A DNA stretch of 64,000 nt from Glycine soja (GCF_004193775.1 NC_041011.1:18130615-18194614); one strand, 5' to 3'; positions 34,049-47,060 are shown, numbered from the stretch's first letter. The notes: generated by a model from the letters alone, not told the origin. Translations and numbers: made by a program.

Positions 34049-36228
34049 AGTCATGTAAAAATACTTGCTTACTATGACGTGAAAGATTAAAAAAGGTCAA
34101 GCAGTTTAGTAAAAAGAATTGAATGGATCATACTTTTTGATCCTATATGTCACAAAGGGTCATTTTAGAAGACCACCAAAATAACATGTTATGCAACCCC
34201 TTAAAATCGCATGTCAACTATTTCCATTAGTAATTGTATGATATTGCGACAAAAGGACATAATAAAGATCATAGTAGAGGGCTCAAAAGAACAATTACAT
34301 GCCATGAATAAAAAGGAAAAACGCATACATGTTTTCAGGCATCATAAATGTTTGCCATTTGTAGAATTTGAAAAACATTTTTAAAACTATTATAATAAAT
34401 ATCAATTACTAGAAAAAATAAACAAACCTGCAAATAATTAAAGGAGTTCTTCCCAATGTGATTCTTTGGTGCCTGATTCAGCCAGAAAAATAATAAAACT
34501 TTAGTCAATCAACCACATCTATGACAAAAATTTGCCTAATATGTACAAAATAATTTGTGCCAATCAACTTTATATTATAAAAAAATAAATTGCAAGGCAT
34601 TCAACCCCAGCTTAGATAATCTGTCGTAGACTACCCTAGTATCAATAGTTTTTTCCTAGAATTTTGGTTCCCAAATATCTCCAATTTCCACTTTTAATAT
34701 ATTCCTTGGTAAAATATTCAGCAACTGCTCCAAAATAGCATGGGACTAGTGGCTTTGGAAATGGAAATAGTGACTCCAAATATTCTGTTTTTGAAAAATC
34801 AGAAAGACCAAATAAAGAGAGAAAGGTTGTGGAAGAATGCAACTGACAAAACAAGTATGACTAAAAGGAAAATTATCAAATATCCTACAGCTTAGAAAGA
34901 GAAGCAAAAGAGATTCAAAGAAGCTACAGAATATGACATAACTGTTCAATATCCTCTACAAAATCAAGAGTCCACTAAAAGAAACTGACAACACCAACAA
35001 TCAAACCCCTTATTTTATCCCCACCCATAACAAAAAAAAAACTCCTCCCAAGTAAATTGAAATAAGCTCATAACTGAGAAATGCAAACATAAGCAAGTGG
35101 AAAATCATGAATAATCCATCATATACAATCCACTTTCTTGCTTTATTTATTTTGACAAAAAGAAAATATTCATTTTTATAAAAGCAAAAGGCAGTTCTTC
35201 CAACAAAACCTGTGGATACTCAATGGCAATAACACTTGGTTGTCCTATGTTTAAAAACCCTGAGAAATGACAATGGGAAAAGTTTAATAACCTATAGGGG
35301 ATAAATTATACAACATAACTGAAAATAACATTATTTCACAACCAACAATTTCATTTATTCATCCAGTACGTCTGTCTTGTAAAATTTTGCTTGTCATTCT
35401 AGTTAATGTCATGATGTATATGAATATATAATTGGATTTTAAGTTTTTTTGTCTTAATCACATGTATCTTCCACTTGAGACAATCTTTAATTTCCAACTC
35501 AGGTTACCATTATTGACAGTAAAACTCTCCCTTCAAGTATTTAAGACAATTATGTACTAGGATTCGAACAATGTAATTGGATTTTAAGTTGAAGCAATAT
35601 GTTTGACAATGTTGGCATTGTTGGATAAAATATTGAATTTTACTACTAACAAAACATAAATGATACATCACTTCAAAATTAGTTTCAACCAAGATTGATT
35701 TCAAAAAAACCATTTTATCCAAATCATTTCAAAACTTTTATTAATAAACATACAAACACGAGCAAGAATTTAATAACACTTTTCATATATTAAAGAAATT
35801 GGAAAATTAGTGAAAATAACAGAGAGTAACAAGATGTTACTCCTACAGGACCTAATGCTTTTGGTCTTTCTGCATTATTTTTAGTGGTGGAAAGTGGAAA
35901 CTATATGATCTTAAGGTATATCTGCCCTAAAAATCTCATAAGAATCCTTGTTAAGAAGGATCAAAGAACTGAAAGTGCTAATATCCTGCCAAGTTTAGTT
36001 GATTGCTGACTTTTAAGAGTTGTTGTAATACTTTATTTTATATTGTTTTATCTTAATTTTAGGCACATGTAATTTTTGGTTTTAGATTTAAGATAATTAT
36101 CTTAATCTTTCAAAAAAATTCTGATGACCCTAGTTATTGAACTTGTTTTGCTGTCTTTTTTGTTCTCTTTTATTTCTTACTTATCATGCAGCTGGTATAT
36201 TACCTAGTTTCCTTGTTTCTTTTATTAG
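34049..36228. other. No gene recognised, possible kinesin intron or flank
   Basis: AT-rich. No open frame with recognisable domains. It directly precedes a splice acceptor (TTTTATTAG, 36228) of the kinesin-like exons, so part may be intronic. I looked for upstream kinesin exons and saw none. Confidence 0.4.
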
Positions 36229-37868
36229 TCTTCTCAAGAGGAGGCTATAAAACAAAAGGATGTCCTGGCTACAGAAGTTTCCTCTCTTAGAGGAGAGTTG
36301 CAACAAGTAAGAGATGAGCGAGAACGGCAATTATCTCAAGTACAAACTTTAAGTTCTGAATTAGAGAAAGTTAAAGAATCTAGGAAACACTCCTCCACTG
36401 AATTGGACAGCTTGACCTTAAAAGCTAATGATCTGGAGGTTGGTTTGTATACCCTATTTATTTTTATTAAATATCACACCATTCTGTTATTGTGGAGTCA
36501 TGAGAGGATGAGCTTCCTTCCTCCAGGAAAAATGTTCTTTGAAAGATAATCAGATAAAGGCATTGGAAGAGCAACTAGCAACTGCAGAGAAGAAACTGCA
36601 AGTAATCAAGAATTTTTTTAAAAGTTGTATACTACTAGGTATAGAACCATTTGATATATTTGTTAGATAAAGAATGTGAAATTTTACCTAATTGCTTAAT
36701 TCTTTAGTTGGTCCTTGACATATACACTATGATGATTATTTATCTTATTCATAGATTTTGTTCCTTGTTAGGTGTCTAATATATCTGCATACGAGACAAG
36801 GACAGAGTACAAAGGACAACAAAATTTTGTGAATGCATTACAAAGACGCTTAGCAGATGCAGAATATAAACTTATAGAAGAGGAGAGGCTGAGGAAAAAA
36901 TTACATAATACCATTTTGGTAAAAATATCAACTCATGTTGCTCTTGTTTTGTTCTTAGGCCAAAAACATTCTTTTACATTTGATAAAGTTTTTACAGCAG
37001 AGGCATCACAAGAAGAAGTTTATGTAGTAATTTCACAGCTTGTACAAAGTGCTCTTGATGGTTACAAGGTAATTTCAAAGTTCTTCTGTCATCCCTAAAG
37101 CACTATTCATTTAAAATCGTATATACATATGGATCAACGATTTAATGCACTATTACTAGTCAATTTTGGAAAAGCAGAATTCTAAAACCCTTTATTTTCT
37201 ATACTCACTTTCATGTTGTATTGTATTTTTTCCCTTCTTTGCCCTGTGATTCTTTGGTTCTGACATATCAGTGTTGTGAGACACATGTCTATCTGTTAGA
37301 TTTGGTGTTGGATGTTGCCTTTCTAGCATGAATGTTTGTAAATCAATATATATACTATATACATTGATGTCTAATAATATGGTGTTGTTTTTTCTTTTCC
37401 AGGTTTGCATCTTTGCCTATGGTCAGACAGGGTTAGGGAAAACCTATACAATGATGGGAAGGCCTGGACATCCAGAGGAGAAGGGCTTGATACCTCGTTC
37501 ATTAGAGCAAATATTTCAAACAAAGCAGTCTCAACAACCTCAAGGCTGGAAATATGAAATGTAGGCAACAGAGTATTTTTCTTCTTAATTTTTCACCATT
37601 GCAATGTGTATAAAATTTTAAATATGACACAGAATTGCTGATAAGGTTTTCCTTGCAAAATTTACAGGTGTCAAATGTTGGAAATATACAATGAAACGAT
37701 CCGTGATCTGATATCTACAACAGCACGCATGGAAAATGGTACTCCTGGAAAACAACATACAATCAAACATGACGCAAATGGAAATACACAAGTTTCTGAT
37801 CTCACAGTAGTGGATGTTCATAGTGCTAAAGAGGTTGCATTTCTTTTAAATCAACCTGCAAATAGCAG
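36229..37868 (+). pseudogene. Kinesin-14 (ATK-type) gene fragment, six exons
   Basis: Exons with matching splice signals: 36229-36438 (coiled coil, LRGELQQVRDERERQLSQVQ), 36527-36601 (EKCSLKDNQIKALEEQLA), 36772-36918 (neck region, ending LRKKLHNTIL), 36959-37068 (motor, QKHSFTFDKVFT to LDGYK), 37403-37560 (P-loop exon, [20 protein letters not shown]) and about 37669-37868 (MLEIYNETIRDLIS to NQPANSR). Coiled coil before motor is the C-terminal-motor kinesin-14 arrangement, close to the ATK1/ATK5 group of spindle motors. The start of the motor between the neck and QKHSF is missing. Everything after NQPANSR is missing, including switch I and switch II. The P-loop has Leu where Ser is normal, and the fifth/sixth exon boundary is disturbed by a TAG and an extra A. 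It cannot make a working motor. A CACTA-type end lies 1.6 kb downstream, so transposon capture is plausible. Confidence 0.88.
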
Positions 37869-37873
37869 GTAAC

Positions 37874-37961
37874 TAATTTCTAGTGTTTATTCTATTGTCT
37901 TGTAAGGTGTAACAAATTAATTTCTAGTGTTTATTCTATTGTCTTGTAAGGTGTAACAAAC
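37874..37961. repeat. 44-bp tandem duplication
   Basis: Two adjacent copies of a unit starting TAATTTCTAGTG and ending GGTGTAACAAA, immediately after the last kinesin exon. Confidence 0.85.
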
Positions 37962-39099
37962 TATTGCATCTTTTAGCTATATAAGAAGGTGATGCTATGC
38001 TGTCCTAATTAAGGAGATAATAAATTTTACACTCTTCACAATTTTTCAAGTTGGACACAGAGGCAAATCGCATGCACTGATATAAGATGTCGTTGCCCAT
38101 TCTCTTTGGCTTTGTTTCCCTATTACATATTTCCAATAGTTTTTTTGGTCTAGATTAAAGTTATCATTCACTAAGACAATCTTATTGGAATATAATAAAA
38201 TGAGTACAAAACCAAATTTCCAATAGCTAACAAGCCACAGTTAACAATGACAGAATCAACATCCAGAATTCTGGATCTATGTTGACACATCTATCATAAA
38301 AATACAATATCTATTTAAAATTAAAAATATATGAAGATTGGTTTTATTATTAGGAATTGCATACCATAATTTTAATATAATGCAGGCATTGAAGAACAAA
38401 ATAACATTATTTCTATGAGTTGACAATTTGAACTAAACACAGGTATGAAATATGACAATACGAAAAAGTCTGAAGAGAGCCCATATAATAACAGCCTGGA
38501 ACCAATAGAAACAGATGCAAAACTGTATTTCAGATTCAGAAGATACGCACCTTTTTGTACTTAGTTTCTATGAGTGACCTTTTCGTACTTAGTTCCAAAT
38601 AGCAACTTGCAGTTGATAGATGTATACTATAGTAACTTGTTTCACACAATTTATTTTTTTTCAAAGGATGGTTATAACAATACATTTTCCTCGAGCAGAG
38701 TTTCCCCACGATGAGTGTGAACAACACTAGTATAGTAACATGAACAATGAGTGGAAAGGGATTGCGGCATGTTCGGAAATCACTTTCTCAATATCAGCGT
38801 CTTAGAGCATGTTTGGAAATCAAATGGGATACCAATTAGGAAAGAGGGTTTTTAGTTTATGTAAAGGTACAACCACAAACAATTCAAATACTAACAATTA
38901 AACACAAAAGGGCACGATTTTCACTTATTTTGCTTCAAATCCTTTTTGCATATTGAACGATGACATTGTCAGGGCAAGTGAACAAGTCGATAATCACATA
39001 TTCAAGCATTACCAAAGAACAACTCAAAAACCCTTAATACGATAACATATTGCACCATTACCAAAACAGAACTCAAAAACTTCGACATCCGTACCTTCA
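37962..39099. other. Unassigned DNA between the kinesin fragment and the CACTA-type end
   Basis: No gene found. GTACTTAGTT and GAGCATGTTTGGAAATCA-type phrases are repeated locally (38560-38590 and 38765-38820). It could be transposon interior. Confidence 0.4.
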
Positions 39100-39474
39100 G
39101 GAACACTCAGAAGGTGGCAACGGCACTCAAAAAGGCACGACTTCGGCTACGTGGCGGTGGTGGGAGCAGCAGGTCCACTTCGGCTTCAAGTACTTCACGG
39201 CGGGAAACAAAACGTCAGAGTGGTAGCGGGACGGAGTTCACGGCGGGATGAAATAGTTCAGGCAATAGTGAGGGCACTAGGTTTTAGGAGGGTACGAGAG
39301 AGGGTGTTTACCACGAGACTATATAAACTACAAAATTTTCGATGGTGTTTAATGACACCGACTTTGTATGTGACTTTATATAATTACGTAAATGCCACCA
39401 TGTTGACAACTACGATGGGTTCTTCAACACCGACGTAGAATGTGCGTCGTCAAATCATATTTTTCTAGTAGTGT
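39100..39474. mobile_element. CACTA-type right terminus
   Basis: A GC-rich zone with ACACCGAC, CGATGGTG, ACGATGGG and GCGTCGTC words ends in TTTTTCTAGTAGTG at 39474, the inverse of CACTACTAGAAAAA. The composition changes sharply to segment S at 39475, as expected for a transposon boundary. No matching left end was found, so the extent of the element to the left is unknown. The frame at 39151-39438 is not a recognised protein. Confidence 0.65.
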
Positions 39475-40189
39475 TGGTTCCTTTATTTTTTCATTGACAC
39501 TTTTCCCTTCTTTTAAATGGGTGTCATTTTGAGGTGGCAAACTTTACTTTATCTACCTGTGTGTAGGAGTTATTTTAATAACATAGATGCATGTCTTAGC
39601 CCCATTTGCAGAACTGTTTGGATAGGGATTCAAACATTAAGAAGAAAGAAATAATCTTCTCTACTCTTCCCTTGTACAGTTTAGTTGGTGCTATATTTTT
39701 GTTTTCATGATTTTTTTTCTCTGTAGTTCTAGACTTCTAGTGATATCTTTTGCCATTATTTTTATTTTACAATTCTTTTTCTTTATGTTTTTTCCTTTTT
39801 GTCAAATGCATGACCATCATTATCTACCCATTGGATATGTTATTTGTAGTGGTGTAGCTCTTCTCATTCATCAGTATCTACCCAATGAGCATTGGCTCAA
39901 CTTCTTTATGAATCTACAATGCTACCTGGAATTCAGCCTGACTGGCCTGCTAGACTATCACAATGATAAATCAAAAGTTCAATCACAAATAGGTTTTGAG
40001 AGCAGCATGTGCATGCACACTTGTGCATGATAAAAAGTAATTTGATAAAGTAAACAACAATAAAATGATATACAGTTAAATGTCTCCTTTTTTCATGGGG
40101 CAATAGAAAGTTAACCTGTATTGCCAGCAGTCTAATCAAATGAAACCAATTAGCACTCATTTTTTATGCACTTCATACAACAAGAAGGT
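39475..40189. repeat. Segment S copy 3 and adjoining unassigned DNA
   Basis: 39475-39830 is homologous to 30095-30470 and 22700-23100 (TTGGTTCCTTTA, CATTGACACTTTTCCC, AACATAGATGCATGTCTTA). Similarity stops near 39815. The remainder has no recognised content. Confidence 0.6.
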
Positions 40190-40585
40190 ACTTTTTAAAA
40201 ATGTAAATATGTATTTTTTAAAAACATTTTGAAAAACAAAAGTCAAATGTATAAATAAGAATGTTAGATTTGAAAAAATTATTATTAGTATAACAAAATG
40301 TATGGTATGACACAATTTTTTTATTTACTTAAATTTAAAGAAATTTAGCTTTAAATCATTTTGAAAAAGAAAAATTCAAACATATATAAAACAAATTACA
40401 TTTAAAAATCATGATTATAACATTTAATTATGTTAATATAATACATTTAATAACATTGGAGCTAATTCAATCCATCTTTTTCTTCTTTTTCTACATTATA
40501 CTTGATAATTTCTTTTAATTCTTATAGGTACGTAGTGAATTTATTGTGATAGATTTTAAAAATTAATCAAATGTTATGGTGGTAA
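40190..40585 (+). repeat. Repeat R, end part of a unit
   Basis: Homologous to 31865-32460, 42830-43919 and 50410-50612, including GTACGTAGTGAATTTATTGT and AATTAATCAAATG before the junction. Confidence 0.65.
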
Positions 40586-43500
40586 CACTACAAGAAAAGG
40601 GGCTTATACCGGCAATCATAACAAATTGGCTTAAAAATCTTAATTGGACATATATTTTAGAAGTTTTAAGTTGTTTTTAAACTTTTAAATATTTTTCTCT
40701 TGCTCTTGTGACCATTGGCCATCGCAAGTAGAAAACAATAAATCGAGACCGATGGTAATGCCACCATGAGCACCGCCATGGACAAGGAATGAAATAGGTT
40801 GACATCCTCTACGTAAATTGGTGACAGAAGCATTAACGAGGTACAAAAAAATTCCATCAACTTTCTCCTCTATACCCTGATTATTTTATTTCTCTTCACT
40901 TGCTAAAGAATGCAAACACAAGTTATTGTGTTGATTTGATAAAAAAAAAATATTGAATTGGGAACTAATCTTTTTCTATTGACTTAATTACTAGAGACAT
41001 TTAAATTGCTTAAACTAAGAGCAACTTGACAGATCTTTTTTTGTTTCGAGCTTTTATTGTTGATAGCTAACAATATTTATTTATGGTTGCAATGTATTTT
41101 CATGCTAGATCATTAAATGTGTTTCACAATGCAGAATAATTTATTCTTCTTAAGAATTGTGATTTTTAAATCACACTTGGATCTAGATTGGTCTCAGTTT
41201 AGGCACAAATTACGATATTTTCCGGATCAACAAAAATGTTGTTGTTTGGACATTTTTTCTCTGTACTTAATATTAATTTATGTATATCTAATTTTTAATA
41301 TTTCTATTCTTTATTGTTATTGTATTTTTCTAATTATCATGTGATGTCTTGGATTTCATTTGTTAGGTTTTTTATCATTCTAATCACATTGGTAATGATG
41401 TTGATTCAACTATGTAATTTTTCTCTTACCTTTCTCTTAAACAATAGTCAAGATGTACATGTGATTGATAACACCAATTCAATATATACCCTATATTGTA
41501 TATAAGATTATATTTATTAGACAATATTTGCCTTCATGAAATACTTGATGTTAAATATAAAGTATCCAAAACTACAAATAAAAATAAAAATCCTAACAAA
41601 ATCCTTGATGTTTTTCTCTCAATCCCTCTTCATCTCCAAAACCACCTTCTCTTTCAACCCTTCTTCATCCCTAACTTCTCATTTGTTAGCTTTTATTGCT
41701 GATAGCTAACATTTTTTAGCTTTTATTGTTGATAGCTAACATTTTTTAGCTTTCATTGTTGATAGCTAACATTTTTTGTCGATGATACCATTGTATTTTT
41801 GGGCTAGATCATTGACAATATTTCACCATGCAGAATAATTTCTTCTTTTACAGCATTGTGATTTTTCAATCACATTTGGATTTAGATAGGTTCTGATTTA
41901 GACACAAATTATGATATTTTCTTGATCAACTAAAAGGTTTTGTTTGTACATCTTTTTGTCTGTATATGATATTAATTTATGTATATCTAATTTTTAATAT
42001 TTCTATTCTTTATTGTTATTGTATTTTTTTAATTATCATGTGATGTCTTTGATTTCATTTTTTAGGTTTTTTTTTTTATCATTCTAATCACATGGGTAAT
42101 GATGTTGATTCAACTATGTAATTTTTTTCTGACCTTTCTCTTAAACAATAGTTAAGATGTACTTGTGATTGATACACACCAATTCAATATATACCCTATA
42201 TTGTATGTAAGATTGTATTTATTAGACAATCTTTGTCTTCATGTTAATTTAACTATGTGATTTTTCTCCTGACATTGTGAAACGATATTCAAGGGAACCT
42301 ATGATTGATACGGTTGAATTCAATATATATCCTTTATATATTGTGTATAAGATTGTTTGCATTAGACACTATTTGTCTTCATGAAATACTTGAGTGGTAG
42401 ATGTACACCCCATCACAATTGTAGCTTATGAATGAGATCCGTTCAGATTGATAGCTATATTCAGTTTATAACTATAATTATTTTACATACTCATTTATTT
42501 ACTTATTTAATGTGAAATTTGTTAGAATTTAATTATATGAATTGAATAATATAAAATATATCATTTACTAAATCATTAAATTGTATACATTAATTGTATT
42601 TTTGTATTAAATTAAATAATACATTAATGAAGGAAAAGTCCCTAGGGCAAAACGTATCTTTTTGAAATCAACCACTCCTCTCATATTACAAATGCGGGTA
42701 TGAGGGCGGTTACGTGTATTGCTTATAATGCGAGTATGAGGATGTTTACTATTATACTCTTCCTACCCTACCTATTGTCATCCATATTGATGGCCCATTT
42801 ATGTGTTGTTGCTCATGATGATGATTTCTTTATACTAGTAATGAACATAATTTAGATTTGTAATAAAATACTCATATAGTGTTAAATGGTTTTTTTAGAA
42901 TAGTTTATAATGTCATTAATATAATACTTGTCTTGGTTATTATTTTATCAAAATTTTAGAAACATTAGTAAATATGTTATTCTAAAAAAGTAAAAGTCAA
43001 ACAAATATTTAAGAAATTAGATTTGATGAAAGGTATTGCTATAATAAAATCTATGGTATAAAGCCAATTTGTTGTTTGATTAAAATTTTAAATAAATTAT
43101 TTTATAAAACATTATGAAGAATAAATTTCAAATATACATATATATATATATATATATATGAAAAATTTATTTGAAAAAGTATTAGTATGATAAAATGTAT
43201 GGTAATACACAATTTTGTTATATAATTAAGTTTTTAAGAAAATTAGTTTTAAAATATCAACCATATATAAAAGAAACTTACATTTAGAGATTAAGTGTCA
43301 AACTTAATATAATTACTGTCACATCAAGTGTCAAACACACACACTTATTCACAATCACATGTATCTCGCAAATTGACACATTCAACTTTGTACTACTCAA
43401 TCTTCACTATAATATTATAATATCATTATAATAACTTATTACACCTTATAACTCATACACATCACACAATAATAATATTTGCATGATACAAAACATATAT

Positions 43501-43919
43501 ATGTATATGTATATAGTAAATTAAACTACATTGTTTTTAATCAAAGGATTTCTATAACAATTAATTTAATATTATATCAAAAGAAATACCACTAGACATT
43601 AACCTTACAATTTTCTTTAATTTATTATTCTAGTGTTACAATAATTATATACACATAACATGTTGATCATCGTCGTAGAAAAATTAGAACAAGATAATAA
43701 TTTATATTAAATAAGTCATTGAATAATATTATTTAAAATGTAATTTACGTTAATAAAATATTGAATACTGGTAATAAAATATATTGAATACTATCATAGC
43801 TAATTTAATCTCTCTTTCCCGTTTTTGTACATCATTCTTGATAATTTCATTTAGTGCTTATATGAACGTAGTGAGTCTATTCAGAGAGATTTTAAAAAAT
43901 AATCAAATGTTTTCGTGGT
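40586..43919 (+). mobile_element. Repeat R, one near-complete unit (CACTA-like ends)
   Basis: Starts CACTACAAGAAAAGGGGC and runs about 3.3 kb to TTTTCGTGGTA, where the next partial unit starts. Order of blocks: a start block; the CCATCGCAAG-AACAATAAATC block (40700-40960); the TTGATAGCTAAC block (41040-42620, partly duplicated); and the GTAATAAAATACTCATATAGTG block through AATCAAATG (42830-43915). No transposase frame seen. The terminal motif resembles CACTA ends, but no target duplication could be shown because units abut each other. The class is therefore inferred. Confidence 0.5.
41688..41777. repeat. 30-bp tandem repeat, three copies
   Basis: AGCTTTTATTGTTGATAGCT plus AACATTTTTT, repeated at 41688, 41718 and 41748 with one or two changes, inside repeat R. 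Confidence 0.9.
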
Positions 43920-44170
43920 AATACAACAAAAGGGGGCTTGAATCTTTTAAATGATTTTCTTTTTATTTTTTGACACATGTCTCAACATTAATGTGAAATT
44001 AATTAAAATTAATTATATGAATTTATTAATTAAAATATATCATTAAATTTTTTACATTAATTGTTTTTTGTATTAAATTAAATAATATATTAATGGTGGA
44101 AAAGTCCTTAGAGCAAAATGTATCTGATTGAAATAAACCATTATAGTCATATATATTTATGTTGAAGGTT
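43920..44170 (+). repeat. Repeat R, internally deleted partial unit
   Basis: Starts with the block corresponding to CACTACAAGAAAAGGGG (here TACAACAAAAGGGGG). After about 70 bp it jumps to sequence homologous to 42500-42680 (AATTATATGAAT, GGAAAAGTCC). Confidence 0.5.
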
Positions 44171-45479
44171 ACAAGTGTTTGTCGGTGGAGAATCACGCTT
44201 TCTAAATTTTTGCTAAAGGTTCTATCTCAACACTTAAGCAAGGTAGGACGGTCAAGAGGTGAATCTAGATAGAATTTTGAAATTATGTTTTCCTTGATTC
44301 AAATTCTCAGATTTTCTTTTTTGCTTGTTGACCATATCTCTATCTGTCCAAGTAATCTATTCTTGATTTTGTAATTCTTGGTTGGATTTGATACAGGGTT
44401 TTCAAGAGCATCAATCTGAAAATGAGTGAGAACGAGAATACCCAAAACTTGGACATTGGAGGTGAGTTAGTCCTTAGCCTCTAATATATAATTATGATGT
44501 TTAACTAGCATATTTTAAATATGGTTCTTAGATATAATATGTTGATTTACTTAATTATTTTATGTCATCTTTCCTCTCTTGATATGATTCTTATGCATAA
44601 TGGAAATCATGAATATGTATATGTTCAAGAAAAAGTGTTCCATATATTTTTTTGGCAAGAGGATGTGAAGGAAGAGTAGAAAAATTAAATTTACGATGCA
44701 AAGAATAGCATAAATTTCAAAATTACATGATTAAAGATGTTGGAATGTCCAGGGAACACTCAATAAAGTGAAAAAAATATTCAACCATTCATTTTAAAAT
44801 GAGTAAATCTACCTGTTACAATAATGCTATGCACAATGGGATACTAGTTAGGTTAAAGGGAAAAACAAAGGTAGGAAATGTTTTGCTTACTCATTTCTTT
44901 GTGAAAATATAAAACATGGTAGCATGAAAAGTTCATGTAAAAATGTTTTGACAGTAGAATTCAAATAAAAAAATATTTGTTGATTTGAATTCTACTGTCA
45001 TTGGAGCAAGTGATGCAATTCACAAGAGAATCCTTAATCTAGGTGAATGCTCAAACACTAACATGGATATTGATTTGTATAGAGAAACAATCTTTGGTAG
45101 GTAATTAATTGATTTTGATGGATAAACAATGCCCCCTAATGATACCTCTAAAAGGTATTGTGGGTTCCATAGAAATCTAGCTGAATTCACTATAAAAGAA
45201 CTAGGGAATCCCTACATGTTATCCAAATCTTAATCCAAACATTCTCACATATTCCACAGAGCTATTCATGATACTGTTTTTCTTTGTTGCTGTCAAATGT
45301 CACCTTTTCTTTCAAGGTACCTTTTTTGTGCGACTCCTATTACGATTCATACTTTCTCTCTCTTCATCTTACATGTCTTATGACTAAAGATGGATAAACC
45401 TCCTACAAAGTATACAACCAGAATTTTCTATATATTTTTTTAATGTCTTTCCATTTCTACGAAATGTTACAAAGAATTT
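44171..45479 (+). other. Mostly unassigned, with a possible exon at 44399-44461
   Basis: TTTGATACAG at 44398 is followed by an open piece reading MSENENTQNLDIG and a GGTGAGT donor at 44461-44467. This has the look of a first coding exon, but the gene is not recognised and no continuation was identified with certainty. An AATTCAAAT.../ATTTGAATTC short inverted pair lies near 44955-45000. The rest has no recognised features. Confidence 0.35.
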
Positions 45480-46255
45480 TGGCCATTCTTGCTTTGCACA
45501 AAGTATGCTCTCTTTTAGAAGAAGTTGGGTTGGAGATTAGATTTGGTCTTGGTTATCATCTATAACTTAACTGGTCATGGTTTTAATCTTGCTTCTCCTA
45601 TGGATCTTATCTTGGTTGTTGGCAAATTAGTTGTTCGCCCGCAAGCTAAAGATGTTGTTCTTGCTAGTTTTATCTTTGTGGTTTGGGCGATCTTAAGTTG
45701 CCACAATCAAGCCTGCTTTCATAATATTTTTGTCTCATAGTAGCAAGCAATGATCCTTATGTTTGCTCATATTTTGCTTGGGGGCCGGTTATCTTACTTC
45801 AAGCTGTATGAGATCCTCTTTGAGTGAGTTTCAGGTCATCAAAGCTTTTAACATCAATATTCATGCACCCGAGGCTGGTAAAATCATTTCATGGTTCCCT
45901 TTGCTATGGTAGGTTATTTCATTATTACTCTGGTGCTTTCTTAGGAGGATATGTTTTATATGTGAGTATCTTTCTTTCTTTTCAACTAAACTAGAGGGAG
46001 TTGTTTTGGCTATTTCTATAGCTCATTCCAAAGGTTAGGGCAAGCTTTAGCTAGAGGTGGATTCTCTTTTAGTCCTCAAGGCTTTTTAATGTTATCAATG
46101 TGGCTCCTTAGGATTTAAGAAATGTCTGGATGAATACTTTATTCTATTGTGGCCCAAATGGAGTTTCGTGTCTCCCATATTTTCTGAGATAGTAATGTAT
46201 GCGCTGATCATTTGGCTAACTATGGTGTAGAATTACTCTATTATGTTGGAAGATA
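45480..46255 (+). pseudogene. LINE-type reverse transcriptase/RNase H tail remnant
   Basis: The plus strand at about 45990-46255 reads EGVVLAISIAHSKG, LEVDSLLVLKAF and then an Ala-Asp-His-Leu-Ala-Asn-Tyr-like stretch. This resembles the plant RNase H-like domain at the end of non-LTR retrotransposons. The upstream part (45480-45990) is fragmentary, with several stops. It is too broken to define the element or its ends. Confidence 0.5.
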
Positions 46256-47060
46256 AACTTTGAATTTGGATGAGGTGTACAAGGGGAGATACTTGGTGTT
46301 GCAAGGACAAAAAAATAAAGGTAACCTTTGTTATTTGGATGGACAAGCCTTGAAGAGAAACCATGATTGCAAAGTGAAGAAGAAAATGAAGTTTTCTAAT
46401 ATTGTAGAAGTGTTGGGAGATACTTCCGTTGGAGGAGGAGTTTGTTCACTTTCAAATTGATCGAAGGATATTTCTCTTTTGGCTTGAGGGGGATAATTGT
46501 AGTGTTTCAAGCGAAAAAGATAAGGTGCATTTAATACATAGTGGGAATTGAATTTTTATCACAAAGGTTTAGCTGGTTTAAATACAAAGTGAAAGATTGC
46601 ATTTTACTAGATGAAAAGTATTTGATTGGATGAATTGGAAGTTGTTTTTGTTTCAACTTCCTAGAGAACTTATTTATTATAGTCAGTGTCAATCTTCACT
46701 ATAAATAGAGAAGATAATTAATGGAGAAGATACGCATGAAGAGAGTGTGTGTGAAAAGAGAGATTGTGAAACAAAGTCACTTTGTTGAGAGAAAAGTGTC
46801 TTTGTGTGAGAGTGTTATCATTTCTCGTAACCGTTGAGTGTGGTACTCAGGTTTGTAAAGTGATACACTATTTGGGGTGGATTACAATCTTCTAATCAAT
46901 TTTGTGATAGGAAAATATTGTTGAGACAGTTTCGTGGATGTAGGTAAGAGGTGTCGAACCACGTTAAATTATTGTGTTTGTTATTATTTTTCTTCCGATG
47001 TAATCTTTGTTGTGTTCTCATGATCCTTTGTAGGTGTGAGTAATTTGAGGGAGCGTTGAT
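46256..47060 (+). mobile_element. Copia remnant: short coding piece plus LTR-like segment
   Basis: The frame 46260-46460 (LDEVYKGRYLVLQGQKNKGN, LCYLDGQALKR) looks like the region before the copia GAG-pre-integrase finger. It is followed within 40 bp by a purine-rich GAGGGGGATAATTG and then TGTAGTGTTTCAAGC, an LTR-like start at about 46498. The segment to about 47050 has GT-rich repeats (GAGAGTGTGTGTGAAAAGAGAG) as in the R/U5 of copia LTRs. Almost all of pol is deleted between the two parts. LTR limits are uncertain. Confidence 0.42.

Noticed and set aside
34403..34420. ATTACTAGAAAAAATA as left terminus of the CACTA end at 39474
   Set aside because: It lacks the CACTA tip, has no subterminal repeats beside it, and the flank does not match the TTG expected as duplication.
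39151..39438. 95-codon frame near the CACTA terminus
   Set aside because: The sequence is the GC-rich subterminal repeat zone. The translation shows no domain and changes character through the repeats.
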